Positions 33,769-42,532 of a stretch of DNA of 64,000 nt are shown piece by piece (positions within the stretch are counted from its first letter, which is position 1; each line of letters begins with the position of its first letter). Both the position numbers and the translations under genes were made by a program. Below the pieces are notes generated by a model. That model saw nothing but the letters and a program-made list of their open reading frames with translations, was not told the origin of the DNA and made no database searches. Source of the stretch: Chitinilyticum piscinae (lineage in GTDB: Bacteria; Pseudomonadota; Gammaproteobacteria; Burkholderiales; Chitinibacteraceae); the NCBI RefSeq assembly GCF_015223195.1, contig NZ_JADFUA010000012.1, forward strand, positions 30,585 to 94,584, given 5' to 3'.

Positions 33769-34610
33769 CCGCACCGGCAAGACGTGAGCTAGTGCGGTAT
33801 ATGACCGGGCGTGGCCTGAGTGAGCGACGAGCCTTGTAGGTGGCCTGCATGAGCGCCAGTACGTTGCGCTATCGGCCACGACCGGATCGTAACGGACCAC
33901 TGAGCGAACAGATCCTCTTCTTGGCCCATCGACATCGTCGCTATGGCGCCGGCATGATTTATCTGAAGCTACGTCAGTCAGGCTGGGTGGTGAATCACAA
34001 ACGGGTAGAACGACTATACGGCTTGGCGGGTTTGCAGGTGCGGCGGCGCAAGCGCAAGAAAGTGCCGTCGCAGGATCGTCAACCCTTGGTCCGGCCCATT
34101 GCAGCCAATCAAGTCTGGTCCATGGATTTCGTGTTTGATCGTACCGCCGAAGGGCGAGTGATCAAATGCCTGACCATTGTCGATGATGCAACGCATGAAT
34201 CCATTGCCATCGTGGCGGAACGAGCCATTGGCGGTTATCCGCTGACACGCCTGCTGGATCAACTGGCCAGCACACGGGGTTTGCCGCAGGTGATCCGGAC
34301 CGATAACGGCAAGGAGTTCTTTGGTCGGGCCATGCTGACTTGGGCAAAGCTGTGTGGCATTCAGTTACGCCATATCGAGCCCGGCAAACCCAATCAGAAT
34401 GCCTACATCGAGTCATTCAATGGACGGTTCCGGGACGAATGCCTGAATGAACACTGGTTCACCTGCCTGGCCCAGGCACGGGTACTGATTGAATCCTGGC
34501 GACGCGAGTACAACGAGGAAAGGCCAAAGAAATCACTGGGCGGCCTGACACCGTCTGCGTATGCCAGACAACTGGCCGCAAAGTCGGCTACATTAAACCC
34601 CGGACTCTAA
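33769..34610 (+). pseudogene. IS407-type orfB integrase/transposase, inactivated by a stop codon
   Basis: An in-frame TAG at 33837-33839 splits the frame after GRGLSERRAL. Downstream, 257 codons are open and carry an intact DDE core: WSMDFVFDRTAEGR, IRTDNGKEFFGR and NAYIESFNGRFRDECLNEHWF. A restart at ATG 33849 could make a shortened protein, but the N-terminal DNA-binding part would be missing. Confidence 0.85.
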
Positions 34611-34642
34611 ACGCGTGTGCTACTGAAAAAGGGCTGAGGTCG

Positions 34643-34804
34643 AAAGCATCATGATCCTGACATGCTTAGTACAAGTCAAACGACCTGTCCCGGCGCTCGG
34701 GGTAAAGGCAACGGTGGGATTGCCGATCAGACAGGAGGCGCTTGCGATGGACCACCGGGGACTTTTGCCGCGTGGTGCAGCCCGGGGCAGGCTAACCACG
34801 CCGT
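34643..34804. other. Non-coding flank right of the insertion sequence
   Basis: 160 bases between the IS end and the CSD-DUF1294 stop codon. No gene, RNA or clear terminator seen. Confidence 0.5.
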
Positions 34805-35410
34805 TCAGGTCCCCAGCCGTAGCAGCAGGACTGGCGCATACCAGATCCCGGCCAGATTGAGCAGCAGCGTCGCCAGATACATGCAGCGAAAACTGCCCTT
34901 GCGGGTCTTGTGCCGAAACACGCGCTGCGCCAGCCACGCCCCCGGCCAGCCACCGAGCAGTGCCCAGCCATGCAACGTACCCTCGGCAATCCGCCACGCG
35001 CCGCTTTGCGCCCGCGCCTTGTCCAGCCCGTAGGCAGCAAAGGCTATGGTGCTGAAGATCAGGCAGGCCAGTGCCAGCAGCTGTACGTGGTCAGTGCGCA
35101 GAATCAGGACGGCCAGTACCGGCAGCAGCGCCAGCGTGAGCCAGTCGATCAGGTCAGATTTAGCAACCGCATGGTCACGCTTTCTTGACGTTTCGCGCGC
35201 AAGGTTGCCGACCACTGCCGATGTCGCCAGCCATCTGCCTTTCTCATCCTGGCGAGCTTGAAATGTCACCGGATCGTCAATGTTCGGACGGGCGTTCCCT
35301 GTCCGCTTGATGGCCTTGATGTGCAAAAAATAGCGCGTTCCGTCTGGCGTCGTGACAAAGCCATAGCCCTTGTCGTCATGCCACTGGCTGAGGATGCCTT
35401 CCTTGAGCAT
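34805..35410 (-). CDS. Cold-shock domain protein fused to DUF1294 membrane domain
   Basis: 201 residues. Residues 1-65 form a cold-shock domain (LKEGILSQWHDDKGYGFVTTPDGTRYFLHIKAI) with the RNP1-like GYGFV. After a linker, three to four membrane helices form DUF1294 (LTLALLPVLAVLILR, LIFSTIAFAAYGLDKARAQ, LLGGWPGAWLAQRVFRHKTRKGSF). The start at 35410 is preferred over 35437 because AGGAAACAGC precedes it. The family is widespread, with no settled function; it may tether RNA to the membrane. Confidence 0.88.
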   Translation of the reverse strand: MLKEGILSQWHDDKGYGFVTTPDGTRYFLHIKAIKRTGNARPNIDDPVTFQARQDEKGRWLATSAVVGNLARETSRKRDHAVAKSDLIDWLTLALLPVLAVLILRTDHVQLLALACLIFSTIAFAAYGLDKARAQSGAWRIAEGTLHGWALLGGWPGAWLAQRVFRHKTRKGSFRCMYLATLLLNLAGIWYAPVLLLRLGT

Positions 35411-35447
35411 GCTGTTTCCTGTCAATTTGTCTGGCACCTGAGGTGAC

Positions 35448-35474
35448 GTTGGGCTTCGCTGCTCTTAGCCCAAC
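35448..35474. repeat. GTTGGGCT/AGCCCAAC inverted repeat
   Basis: GTTGGGCT (35448-35455) and AGCCCAAC (35467-35474) followed by CTACG. The phrase GTTGGGCTTCGCTGC...AGCCCAACCTACG resembles a dispersed repeat that I recall from many Proteobacteria. It lies between the two reverse-strand genes. Confidence 0.45.
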
Positions 35475-35494
35475 CTACGTGCTGGGCGTGATAA

Positions 35495-35956
35495 CTACCG
35501 AGATTGCCGGCGCAGAATTGCAATGATGTGGCGCAGATCCGCTGCGGTGAGTCCGGTAGCTGGATTGGTCAGATAGAGGTTGGGGCAGTTGCGCGGAAAG
35601 AGTTCCTCGCCATCATCGAGAATGACATAGCGGCGGATGCCGTGCGCCTCGCAATATTGCCGGATTTCTGCCTGCCGATTGCTGCCAGGCAGGATAGGGG
35701 TGAGTCCGACAATGCTCTGGCGCAGACGGACATGGAAAATCTGGCGCAATTCATCCAGTGTGCGTGCTTCGCGCCAGCTCGATGAGATCACGACCTGCAG
35801 CTGCGGGTATTTTTTCAGTAGACGCTCGAAGACCGGCAGACAGGAAAAGGTGTTGTCAAACCCCGGGTGCAGTACACCGTCGAAGTCCAGAAAAACGGTG
35901 CCCTGTAGAGTGCGGTCGGGCAAGGGGAGCCAACGGGCCAGCTTGTCGAACAGCAT
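35495..35956 (-). CDS. HAD-like protein of the Swiss-army-knife RNA repair type
   Basis: 153 residues. VFLDFDGVLHPGF is the DxDGxLH motif I of this HAD subgroup (HAD_SAK_2-like), VVISSSWRE is motif II, and YVILDDGEELFPRNCPN supplies the later acidic motif. Small soluble phosphatase-like protein, cytoplasmic. The substrate is unknown. Confidence 0.8.
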   Translation of the reverse strand: MLFDKLARWLPLPDRTLQGTVFLDFDGVLHPGFDNTFSCLPVFERLLKKYPQLQVVISSSWREARTLDELRQIFHVRLRQSIVGLTPILPGSNRQAEIRQYCEAHGIRRYVILDDGEELFPRNCPNLYLTNPATGLTAADLRHIIAILRRQSR

Positions 35957-36047
35957 GCAATTTCCTCATGATCGGCACAAACTGGCGCGCCTTGCCGCCT
36001 GTTGCGCTGCTTGCTAATGGCCATCACCCTACTGCTAGGTACTTAAA

Positions 36048-36080
36048 GCCTTATGCGCCAGCAGTGTTGGCGCATAAGGC
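36048..36080 (-). terminator. Terminator hairpin after trpD
   Basis: Perfect 13-bp stem GCCTTATGCGCCA / TGGCGCATAAGGC, 7-base loop, 9 bases past the trpD stop; on the reverse strand TTTAAG follows, a short T-tract. Confidence 0.75.
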
Positions 36081-36088
36081 AGTTCAGA

Positions 36089-37117
36089 TCACGCAGTCAG
36101 CTTCTGCGTCAGCGCCACGAGCTCCGCCAGCTTGGCCTTGGCTGCGCCGCTGGCGAGCACCTCGTGCGCAGCGTTGATGCCGTCTTCCAGCGTCACGGCC
36201 TTGTTGGCGGTGTAGATCGCCGCACCCGCGTTGAGCAGCACGATGTCGCGCGCCGGGCCTGCCACATTGTCGAGCACCTGCCCGATCACTGCCTTCGATT
36301 GTTGTGCGTCGCTGGCGTGCAGCTCCTGCACGTCGCAGAACGCAAAACCGAAATCGCGCGGGTCGAGTTCGTATTCAGCTATGTCACCGTCCTTCAGCTC
36401 CGCCACCAGCGTCTTGTCCATCAGGCTGATTTCATCCAGCCCGTCGCGGCCGTGCACGATCATCACGTGCGTGCTGCCCAGCTGCTGCAGCACGCGGGCC
36501 TGAATGCCGACCAGATCGGGGTGGAAGACGCCCATCAGCTGGTTGTCCGCACCGGCCGGGTTGGTGAGCGGCCCCAGGATGTTGAAGATGGTGCGTACGC
36601 CCAGTTCGCGGCGCACCGGCGCCACGTATTTCATCGCGCTGTGGTAGTTGGGCGCGAACATGAAGCCGACGCCGATCTGGTCGATACACTGCCCGACCTG
36701 TTCGGGCGTCAGGTTCAGATTCACGCCCAGTGCTTCCAGTACGTCCGCGCTGCCGGAGCTGGAGCTCACCGAGCGCCCGCCGTGCTTGGCGACCTTGGCA
36801 CCAGCGGCGGCGGCGACAAAGGCACAGGTGGTCGAGATATTGAAGGTGTGCGCACCGTCGCCACCGGTGCCGCAGGTATCGATCAGGTGATTGCGATCCT
36901 TGACGGCGACCTTGGTGGCGAATTCGCGCATCACGGTGGCGGCGGCGGCGATTTCGGAAACGCTTTCCACCTTGGTGCGCAGGCCCATCAGCAGTGCGGC
37001 GATTTGCGTCGGCTGCATTTCGCCGGCCATGATCTGGCGCATCAGCACCAGCATTTCGTCGTAGAACAGTTCGTTGCCGTCGATCAGGCGGTTGAGGGCT
37101 TGCTGGATGGTGATCAT
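36089..37117 (-). CDS. trpD: Anthranilate phosphoribosyltransferase
   Basis: 342 residues. Second step of tryptophan synthesis (anthranilate + PRPP). [25 protein letters not shown] is the PRPP-binding block near 80, [21 protein letters not shown] follows at 107, and [11 protein letters not shown] is near 210. Last gene of the trpE-trpG cluster, separated from trpG by an LprI-like gene. trpC is not within the next genes downstream. Confidence 0.97.
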   Translation of the reverse strand: MITIQQALNRLIDGNELFYDEMLVLMRQIMAGEMQPTQIAALLMGLRTKVESVSEIAAAATVMREFATKVAVKDRNHLIDTCGTGGDGAHTFNISTTCAFVAAAAGAKVAKHGGRSVSSSSGSADVLEALGVNLNLTPEQVGQCIDQIGVGFMFAPNYHSAMKYVAPVRRELGVRTIFNILGPLTNPAGADNQLMGVFHPDLVGIQARVLQQLGSTHVMIVHGRDGLDEISLMDKTLVAELKDGDIAEYELDPRDFGFAFCDVQELHASDAQQSKAVIGQVLDNVAGPARDIVLLNAGAAIYTANKAVTLEDGINAAHEVLASGAAKAKLAELVALTQKLTA

Positions 37118-37128
37118 GGTTAATCCTT

Positions 37129-37187
37129 GGGTATGTGTTCGTATTCTTTTATCTGTAATGCTTAGAGATTAATACGTGCTGTGGTAT
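37129..37187. repeat. Near-match direct GGGTAT pair, 53-bp class
   Basis: GGGTAT at 37129 and TGGTAT at 37182, 53 bases apart (one mismatch). It occupies the gap between the LprI-like gene and trpD. Confidence 0.5.
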
Positions 37188-37649
37188 CTAGCGCATGTAG
37201 TATTTCGACAGTTCGTGCGCACGGGTGCGGTCGAGGTCGATCAGGCAGGCGGCCTCGGCAATGCCGGCGCCCGCGCCGCTGCCGTAGCTGGCAGCCACCC
37301 AGGCGCAGTGGGCCTTGCGGTAGGCGGCAAAGGCCTGCTTGTCCTTTTGCAGGGCCGGTACGGCGTGCTGGCGCTGCTGTGCGCGGTCGAGCTGCTTCAT
37401 CGCCGCCAGCACGGCAGCCTCGGCATTCAGGCGGTCTTGCTGTGCCTGCGGCAGCAGCGCTGCGAGGCAGGCTTTCAGTTCGACCTGATTGCTGCTTTGC
37501 GCGCTGCATTCCTGTTCGGCACCGGGCTGGGCGGCGAGCAGCGCCTGCAGATGGCTGCGCTCGGCATCGCGGCCTGCGCTGCCGGTGTCGTCGTTGGCGA
37601 GTGCGCTGCCGGCCAGCAGTGTCAGCAGCAGGATCAGGGTGAATTTCAT
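37188..37649 (-). CDS. Periplasmic LprI-like (DUF1311) protein inside the trp cluster
   Basis: 153 residues. Signal peptide MKFTLILLLTLLAGSALA. QSSNQVELKACL...QQDRLNAEAAVLAAM and AFAAYRKAHCAWVAASYGSGAGAGIAEAACLIDLDRTRAHEL match the DUF1311 family, which includes the lysozyme inhibitor LprI. Two Cys pairs probably form disulfides. Expected in the periplasm, possibly protecting the wall against lysozyme. Its position between trpG and trpD has no obvious metabolic logic. Ribosome site GGGAGCCACG. Confidence 0.82.
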   Translation of the reverse strand: MKFTLILLLTLLAGSALANDDTGSAGRDAERSHLQALLAAQPGAEQECSAQSSNQVELKACLAALLPQAQQDRLNAEAAVLAAMKQLDRAQQRQHAVPALQKDKQAFAAYRKAHCAWVAASYGSGAGAGIAEAACLIDLDRTRAHELSKYYMR

Positions 37650-37702
37650 CGTGGCTCCCTTGGGCAAGGAAAAGGCCGCACGCGGCGGCCTTGGGGCGGG
37701 GC

Positions 37703-38275
37703 TCAGGCAAATTCCTTGAGGAAGTTGTCGAGCATCTGGTGGCCGTATTCGGTCAGGATGGATTCGGGGTGGAATTGCACGCCTTCGATGGGCAGTGTCT
37801 TGTGGCGCACGCCCATGATTTCGCCATCTGCCGTCCACGCGGTGACTTCCAGACAATCGGGCAGCGATGCGCGCTCGATGGCCAGCGAGTGGTAGCGGGT
37901 CACGGTGACGGGGTTGGGTATACCCTTGAACATGCCGATATTGTGGTGCTCGACCGGCGACACCTTGCCGTGCATCAGTGTCTTGGCGTGCACGATCTTG
38001 CCGCCAAAGGCTTCGCCGATGGACTGGTGGCCCAGGCAGACGCCCATGATGGGCAGCTTGCCGGCAAAATGCTTGATCGCGGCGACCGAGATGCCGGCTT
38101 CCAGCGGTGAGCAGGGGCCGGGCGACACCACGAGGTATTTCGGCTTTAGCGCCTCGATTTCCGCGATGGTGATTTCGTCGTTGCGGTGCACCAGCACGTT
38201 CTGGCCGAGTTCGCCGAAGTACTGCACCAGGTTATAAGTAAACGAGTCGTAGTTGTCGATCATCAAAAGAGACAT
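37703..38275 (-). CDS. trpG: Anthranilate synthase glutamine amidotransferase subunit
   Basis: 190 residues from [20 protein letters not shown] (ribosome site AGAGGAATTGCC). Class I amidotransferase that feeds ammonia to TrpE; in many bacteria it also serves PabB. Catalytic Cys in [16 protein letters not shown] near 80, His-Glu in [15 protein letters not shown] near 170. Sits 16 bases after trpE. A GGGTATACCC palindrome at 37916 is part of the coding sequence. Confidence 0.96.
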   Translation of the reverse strand: MSLLMIDNYDSFTYNLVQYFGELGQNVLVHRNDEITIAEIEALKPKYLVVSPGPCSPLEAGISVAAIKHFAGKLPIMGVCLGHQSIGEAFGGKIVHAKTLMHGKVSPVEHHNIGMFKGIPNPVTVTRYHSLAIERASLPDCLEVTAWTADGEIMGVRHKTLPIEGVQFHPESILTEYGHQMLDNFLKEFA

Positions 38276-38291
38276 GGCAATTCCTCTGGCT

Positions 38292-39761
38292 TTAGGCGTC
38301 AAGACCGTGTTGAACCAATTCCGCGGCACGCAGTACGGCGCGGGCCTTGTTCAGCGTTTCCTGCCATTCGCTCTCAGGCACGGAATCCGCCACGATGCCG
38401 GCACCGGCCTGCATGAACAGCGTGTCGTTTTTCACGACCGCCGTGCGCAGCGCGATCGCCACGTCCATGTCGCCATTGAAACCCAGATAACCGACGGCAC
38501 CGGAATACACGCCGCGCTTGGTCGGCTCCAGTTCGTCGATGATTTCCATTGCGCGCACCTTGGGGGCGCCGGAGACGGTGCCGGCGGGGAAGGTGGCTTT
38601 CAATACATCCATCGCGTTCTTGTCGGCGAGCTTCTTGCCTTCCACCGAGGAGACGATGTGCATCACGTGCGAATAACGCTCGATGATCATCTTGTCGAGC
38701 AGCTTGACCGATCCGGTTGTAGCTACCCGGCCGGCGTCGTTGCGACCCAGGTCGATCAGCATCACGTGCTCGGCGATTTCCTTCTCGTCGGCCAGCAATT
38801 CTTCGGCCAGCGCGATGTCCTGCTCGCGGGTCTTGCCGCGCGGGCGGGTGCCGGCAATCGGGCGCACGGTGATCGCGTCGCCTTCGAGGCGCACCAGAAT
38901 CTCCGGCGAGGCGCCGACGATGTGCATGTCGCCGAAATCGTAGAAGAACATATAGGGCGAGGGGTTTACTGACCTCAGCGCGCGGTACAGCGCCAGCGGT
39001 GACTCGGCAAACGGTGCGGTCATGCGCTGTGCCAGCACCACCTGCATGATGTCGCCATCGCGGATGTAGTCCTTGGCCTTGAGTACGGCCTCCTTGAAAG
39101 GCTGTTCGCCGAATTCGGAGACCGGCGTGGCGACCATCTTCGCCGGATGCGAAAGCGGAATCTGCACCGGCTCGCGCAGCTTCATGCGTAGCTCGGATAG
39201 ACGGGTATTGGCTGCTTCGTAGCTGTCATCAACGGCTGGGTCAGCATACACGACCAGGTATAGTTTGCCGCTGAGGTTGTCGACCACCGCGAGTTCTTCG
39301 GACAGCAGCAATTGAATGTCCGGCGCGCCGATCGGATCGGGTTTGGGGCAGGCGGCCAGCTTCTTTTCCACGTAGCGGATGGTTTCGTAGCCGAAATAGC
39401 CGACCAGCCCGCCCAGAAAACGCGGCATGCCCGGCAGGGACGGCGCATTGAAGCGCGCCTGGTAGGTGGCGATCACGTCGAGCGGGTTGTCGCTGTGGCT
39501 TTCCACCACCTGATCGTCAACGATCAGCTCGGTGGTCTGGCCGACGACTTTCAGGCGGGTGCGGGCCGGCAGGCCGATGAAAGAATAACGACCGAAACGC
39601 TCGCCACCGACCACCGATTCCAGTAGATAGGAATACGGGCGGTTGGCCAGCTTCAGATACACCGACAGCGGTGTATCCAGATCGGCAAACAGTTCGAGTA
39701 CAAGCGGGATGCGGTTATAGCCCTGTTGCGCCAGGGCGTCGAATTCGGCGCGGGTCAGCAT
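38292..39761 (-). CDS. trpE: Anthranilate synthase component I
   Basis: 489 residues. Converts chorismate to anthranilate using ammonia from TrpG. Feedback site residues LLES near 47; [56 protein letters not shown] and [22 protein letters not shown] form the chorismate and magnesium site. The LLES motif predicts inhibition by tryptophan. Preceded by an attenuator with a Trp-rich leader. A near-match GGGTAT pair lies at 39203/39256. Confidence 0.97.
   Translation of the reverse strand: MLTRAEFDALAQQGYNRIPLVLELFADLDTPLSVYLKLANRPYSYLLESVVGGERFGRYSFIGLPARTRLKVVGQTTELIVDDQVVESHSDNPLDVIATYQARFNAPSLPGMPRFLGGLVGYFGYETIRYVEKKLAACPKPDPIGAPDIQLLLSEELAVVDNLSGKLYLVVYADPAVDDSYEAANTRLSELRMKLREPVQIPLSHPAKMVATPVSEFGEQPFKEAVLKAKDYIRDGDIMQVVLAQRMTAPFAESPLALYRALRSVNPSPYMFFYDFGDMHIVGASPEILVRLEGDAITVRPIAGTRPRGKTREQDIALAEELLADEKEIAEHVMLIDLGRNDAGRVATTGSVKLLDKMIIERYSHVMHIVSSVEGKKLADKNAMDVLKATFPAGTVSGAPKVRAMEIIDELEPTKRGVYSGAVGYLGFNGDMDVAIALRTAVVKNDTLFMQAGAGIVADSVPESEWQETLNKARAVLRAAELVQHGLDA
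39203..39261. repeat. Near-match direct GGGTAT pair inside trpE
   Basis: GGGTAT at 39203 and AGGTAT at 39256, 53 bases apart. GCTTCGTAGC inside it also occurs in the 14098 element. Confidence 0.35.
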
Positions 39762-39786
39762 GGATGTCTCCGACAGAGGGACTGGT

Positions 39787-39835
39787 TAAAACAAAAGAGG
39801 GCGGTTGCTCGCGATTACGAGCGACGCCATCGCCA
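39787..39835 (-). promoter_or_regulatory. trp attenuator hairpin
   Basis: On the reverse strand the end of the leader peptide frame runs into GCTCG/CGAGC (39807-39822), enclosed by GGCG...CGCC, and then CTCTTTTGTTTT. This is a plausible terminator whose upstream arm overlaps the two Trp codons, as needed for ribosome-controlled attenuation. The competing antiterminator was not worked out. Confidence 0.6.
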
Positions 39836-39865
39836 ATCGAGTCTCTGGGAGGTCACAAAAGCCAT
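39815..39865 (-). CDS. trpL: trp operon leader peptide
   Basis: A 16-codon frame on the reverse strand, MAFVTSQRLDWRWRRS, with two Trp codons separated by one Arg codon close to the stop. It lies 41 bases downstream of the -10 box and 53 bases before trpE. Stalling at the Trp codons when charged tRNA-Trp is scarce should prevent the following terminator. Too short to find by ORF length; support comes from the Trp codons, position and hairpin. Confidence 0.78.
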   Translation of the reverse strand: MAFVTSQRLDWRWRRS

Positions 39866-39905
39866 GATGTGCGGGAAAAACCGTAGAAATGAAACAGGTT
39901 CGACC

Positions 39906-39934
39906 ATTGTGCAGGCATCGGCGGGTAGCGTCAA
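39906..39934 (-). promoter_or_regulatory. trp operon promoter
   Basis: Reverse strand TTGACG (39929-39934), 17-base spacer, CACAAT (39906-39911). Near consensus; the start site would be near 39899. Confidence 0.75.
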
Positions 39935-39947
39935 ATGCGGCTGCCGC

Positions 39948-40379
39948 TCAATGTTGTTCTTCGGTGGGTGAGCTGCAATCGGGGCGATCAATAATCAACT
40001 CGCCCGTGTCGGCAAGGATGCGGGAACTGTAGCCCGCGCCCCCCTGATAGACAGTGACGTCCCAGTAGGGGCGCTCGCTGTAGCGCGCGATCCAGCGTTG
40101 GCGCTTGGCGTCATTCATCGCGCCACCATCCTTGCACCCCGTGCTCACCAACCGGAGACCGCGCAAGGCGGGATCGAGCTCCAGCACTTCTGACTCGCTG
40201 CCATGGTAAATGGCCAGACTGGCGGTGCAGCGTTCTGGCAAGTGGCTGACCGAGGCATTTTTCGTGTCGATCAAATCGGCTCTGGCCTGCTGGCAAGCCT
40301 GTTCGCGGGTAAGCGGCTCGGCGCTGACCATGCCGATGATGAGCAATGGCAGTGCGTACAGTTGAATGCTGCGGGACAT
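39948..40379 (-). CDS. Secreted protein of unknown function
   Basis: 143 residues from MSRSIQLYALPLLIIGMVSA, a clear signal peptide with likely cleavage before EPLTRE. Four Cys after cleavage. The second half (RQRWIARYSERPYWDVTVYQGGAGYSSRILADTGELIIDRPDC) has the look of a PepSY-like or small beta domain. I do not recognise the family. Start at 40379 is supported by GGAG. Confidence 0.75.
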   Translation of the reverse strand: MSRSIQLYALPLLIIGMVSAEPLTREQACQQARADLIDTKNASVSHLPERCTASLAIYHGSESEVLELDPALRGLRLVSTGCKDGGAMNDAKRQRWIARYSERPYWDVTVYQGGAGYSSRILADTGELIIDRPDCSSPTEEQH

Positions 40380-40542
40380 GGGCGGCTGCTCCGTGTTGGT
40401 GCGGCTGACACCTTGGCGTGGGTTACCTGCCGGGACTGTGAGCTGCGGCACGGAAGGGAACACGCATGATCGGGATCGATTCGACTTACAGGGCGCCAGT
40501 GAATGACTAGAATGACCGGCAAGAGTCTTGTGTGAGCGCCTG

Positions 40543-41721
40543 ATGCTGCCTGCTGCCGACGTTGCCCTGCTGATGAATTTCTACGTCTGCCTGATGACCA
40601 TGCTGGCCATGCTGTTGGCCTTGCGCAGCAGGGAAGCATGTCCCGGAATGCGCTACTGGCTGGCCAGCGTGCTGCTGTTCTCCGCGCTGATGCTGTTGCT
40701 GTATTTGCGAACCGCAGGCATGCCCGGCTGGCTGGGGGTTGGAGTGGTCAATGCGCTGGCCTGCACTGCCTTGCTGCTGATCTGGCTGGGGCTGCGCGCC
40801 TACCGGAACGAATTGCGTTCTGGCGATCATGGCTGGCTCTTGCTGCCCGTGCTGCTGGGCGCGGCCTTGTGGTGGCTGGCCGGGGAGGCGCGGCATTTTG
40901 CAGTGCGTGTGTTGCTGGTCAATGCCGTGCTGATGGTGCTAGTTGGCATGATCCTCAAACTGGTTTTTGTGCAGCGCGCGCCGCATGAATATGGTCGCGC
41001 CTGTCTGGGCGGGCTGCTGGCCGGCACCATGCTGGTGTTGCTGTTCCGCATGGGCTCGGTGCTGCTGCATGGTGCCGAGGTCTCGGCAGGCAAGGATCAG
41101 GGCTTCAGCATCCTACTGCTGGTGCTGGGTTTTGTGATTCTGGGCAGCGGCTACAGCTTTCTGCTGATCCAGTCGGACTGGTTGCAGGAGCGCCTGCGCC
41201 AGCAGGCGAGCCTGGATCCGCTGACCGGGTTATTCAACCGGCGCGGCATGGCGCGTGCCGGCGAGCTGATCATGGCCAACTGTCAGCGCCAGCAGGGGAT
41301 ACTGACAGCAGCGATGCTGGATCTTGATCATTTCAAGCAGATCAACGACCGGCTCGGCCATGCCGCCGGGGATGAGGTGCTGGTGGCGGTGAGCGAGCGG
41401 TTGAAGCGGCAGATGCGGGGCGGCGACGTGCTGGTGCGCAGCGGCGGGGAGGAATTCGCCGTGCTGCTGCCTGGCTGCAATCTGGACGAGGCTCGCCAGT
41501 GGGCCGAGCGCTTGCGCGATGCACTGGCTACCCAGCCCTTGCAGGCCGGGGGGCAGTTGCTGGCTGTGAGCGTCAGTGCCGGGCTGGCGCAATGGCAGCC
41601 CGGGGAAACGCTGGATCAGTTGTTTGTCCGTGCCGACCGCGCGATGTATGCCGCCAAGGCGGCAGGTCGCAATTGCGTACGAACCAGTGCCGTCCTCGAC
41701 GAACCGGCTTCAGAGACCTGA
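40543..41721 (+). CDS. Membrane-bound diguanylate cyclase
   Basis: 392 residues. Six or seven membrane helices fill residues 5-210 (for example VALLMNFYVCLMTMLAMLLAL and LLLPVLLGAALWWLA). A GGDEF domain follows (about 228-385): DPLTGLFNRRGMARAGEL, LDLDHFKQINDRLGHAAGDEVL, active-site SGGEEF, and an RGGD inhibitory site five residues before it. All catalytic parts are present, so it should make cyclic di-GMP and be product-inhibited. The C-terminus overlaps the end of the convergent gph gene by 12 bases. Confidence 0.93.
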   Translation: MLPAADVALLMNFYVCLMTMLAMLLALRSREACPGMRYWLASVLLFSALMLLLYLRTAGMPGWLGVGVVNALACTALLLIWLGLRAYRNELRSGDHGWLLLPVLLGAALWWLAGEARHFAVRVLLVNAVLMVLVGMILKLVFVQRAPHEYGRACLGGLLAGTMLVLLFRMGSVLLHGAEVSAGKDQGFSILLLVLGFVILGSGYSFLLIQSDWLQERLRQQASLDPLTGLFNRRGMARAGELIMANCQRQQGILTAAMLDLDHFKQINDRLGHAAGDEVLVAVSERLKRQMRGGDVLVRSGGEEFAVLLPGCNLDEARQWAERLRDALATQPLQAGGQLLAVSVSAGLAQWQPGETLDQLFVRADRAMYAAKAAGRNCVRTSAVLDEPASET

Positions 41722-42375
41722 GTCGATAAATTCCAGCAAATCGCGGAAATCGTGGATGACCGCGTCAGCGCCGAGGCTTTCGACCTCGCCGTAACCGTAG
41801 CTGACGGCCACCACCGGGCAGCCGGCGTTGCGCCCGGCGAGGATGTCGTTCTTCGAGTCGCCGACCATCAGCAGCCCTTCGACCGGAACACCCAGACGCT
41901 CGGCCGCCAGCAGGATGGGTGCGGCCGAGGGCTTCTTGTCGCTGGCCGTGTCCCCCGAGATGACGGCATCGAAATGCTCGAACACGCCCAGCTCGCGCAG
42001 CAGTGGCAAGGTGAAGCGTTCGGGCTTGTTGGTGACGATGGCCAGCGGCACACCGCGCTCGTGCAGCGTGTGCAGCACTTCCTGTACACGCGGATAGAAT
42101 TTTGTGGCGATGGTCAGGCCGGCGCGGTAATGGCTGTTGAACAGTTCCATCGCCCGTTTTTCGTCCTCGCTGCCGCTGAATTCAGCGGCATGGGAGTCGC
42201 GCAGCGTACGCGCCACCAGACTGGCTGCGCCGTCGCCAACATAGCTTTCCACCGTGGCCGGATCCAGTGCAGGAAGCCCCATTTCGGCGCGCATGGCGTT
42301 GGCGGCGCGGGCGAGATCCTGTACGGAATCAACCAGTGTGCCGTCCAGGTCGAAGGCAATGGCGGTGATGGTCAT
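41710..42375 (-). CDS. gph: Phosphoglycolate phosphatase
   Basis: 221 residues. HAD phosphatase: nucleophile motif AFDLDGTLVDS, motif II IVTNKPERF, motif III Lys in SDKKPSAAP and motif IV MVGDSKNDILAGRNAG. It clears 2-phosphoglycolate from DNA repair. The pairing with rpe on the same strand upstream is common in Proteobacteria. Confidence 0.93.
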   Translation of the reverse strand: MTITAIAFDLDGTLVDSVQDLARAANAMRAEMGLPALDPATVESYVGDGAASLVARTLRDSHAAEFSGSEDEKRAMELFNSHYRAGLTIATKFYPRVQEVLHTLHERGVPLAIVTNKPERFTLPLLRELGVFEHFDAVISGDTASDKKPSAAPILLAAERLGVPVEGLLMVGDSKNDILAGRNAGCPVVAVSYGYGEVESLGADAVIHDFRDLLEFIDSGL

Positions 42376-42485
42376 GGTGGCCTCCTTGGGCTGTGTCGCG
42401 CGGCAGCGCAAAAGGGTAGTGTAAAACACGCGGCAACACGGGGCGGCATGGCCGAGGTTTCGGTTTGTGCTGCCTTGATTCGGCA

Positions 42486-42513
42486 ATGAAAAAGCCGCAG
42501 CAGTGGCTGCGGC
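42486..42513 (-). terminator. Terminator after rpe
   Basis: Reverse strand stem GCCGCAG / CTGCGGC, 6-base loop, then TTTTTCATT, 20 bases after the rpe stop. Confidence 0.75.
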
Positions 42514-42532
42514 GGTGAGGGCTTGAGCGGGC

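Larger units (their letters stand above)
33439..34642 (+). mobile_element. Decayed IS3-family insertion sequence, IS407 type (about 1.2 kb)
   Basis: Imperfect terminal inverted repeats: the left end CGACGTCACCCC with AGTAGCA and GGAGTCC further in matches the complement of the right end (CGACCTCAGCCC, AGTAGCA, AGAGTCC). Inside are orfA and orfB of an IS407-like element in the usual order, with the A7 slippery run at 33755-33761 used for -1 frameshifting in such elements. Both reading frames are broken, so it cannot transpose by itself. I do not see a clear target duplication. Ends are approximate to a few bases. Confidence 0.8.

Noticed and set aside
37916..37925. GGGTATACCC palindrome in trpG as another repeat copy
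   Set aside because: The hexamers overlap directly and have no partner at 49 or 53 bases; single hexamers are expected by chance.
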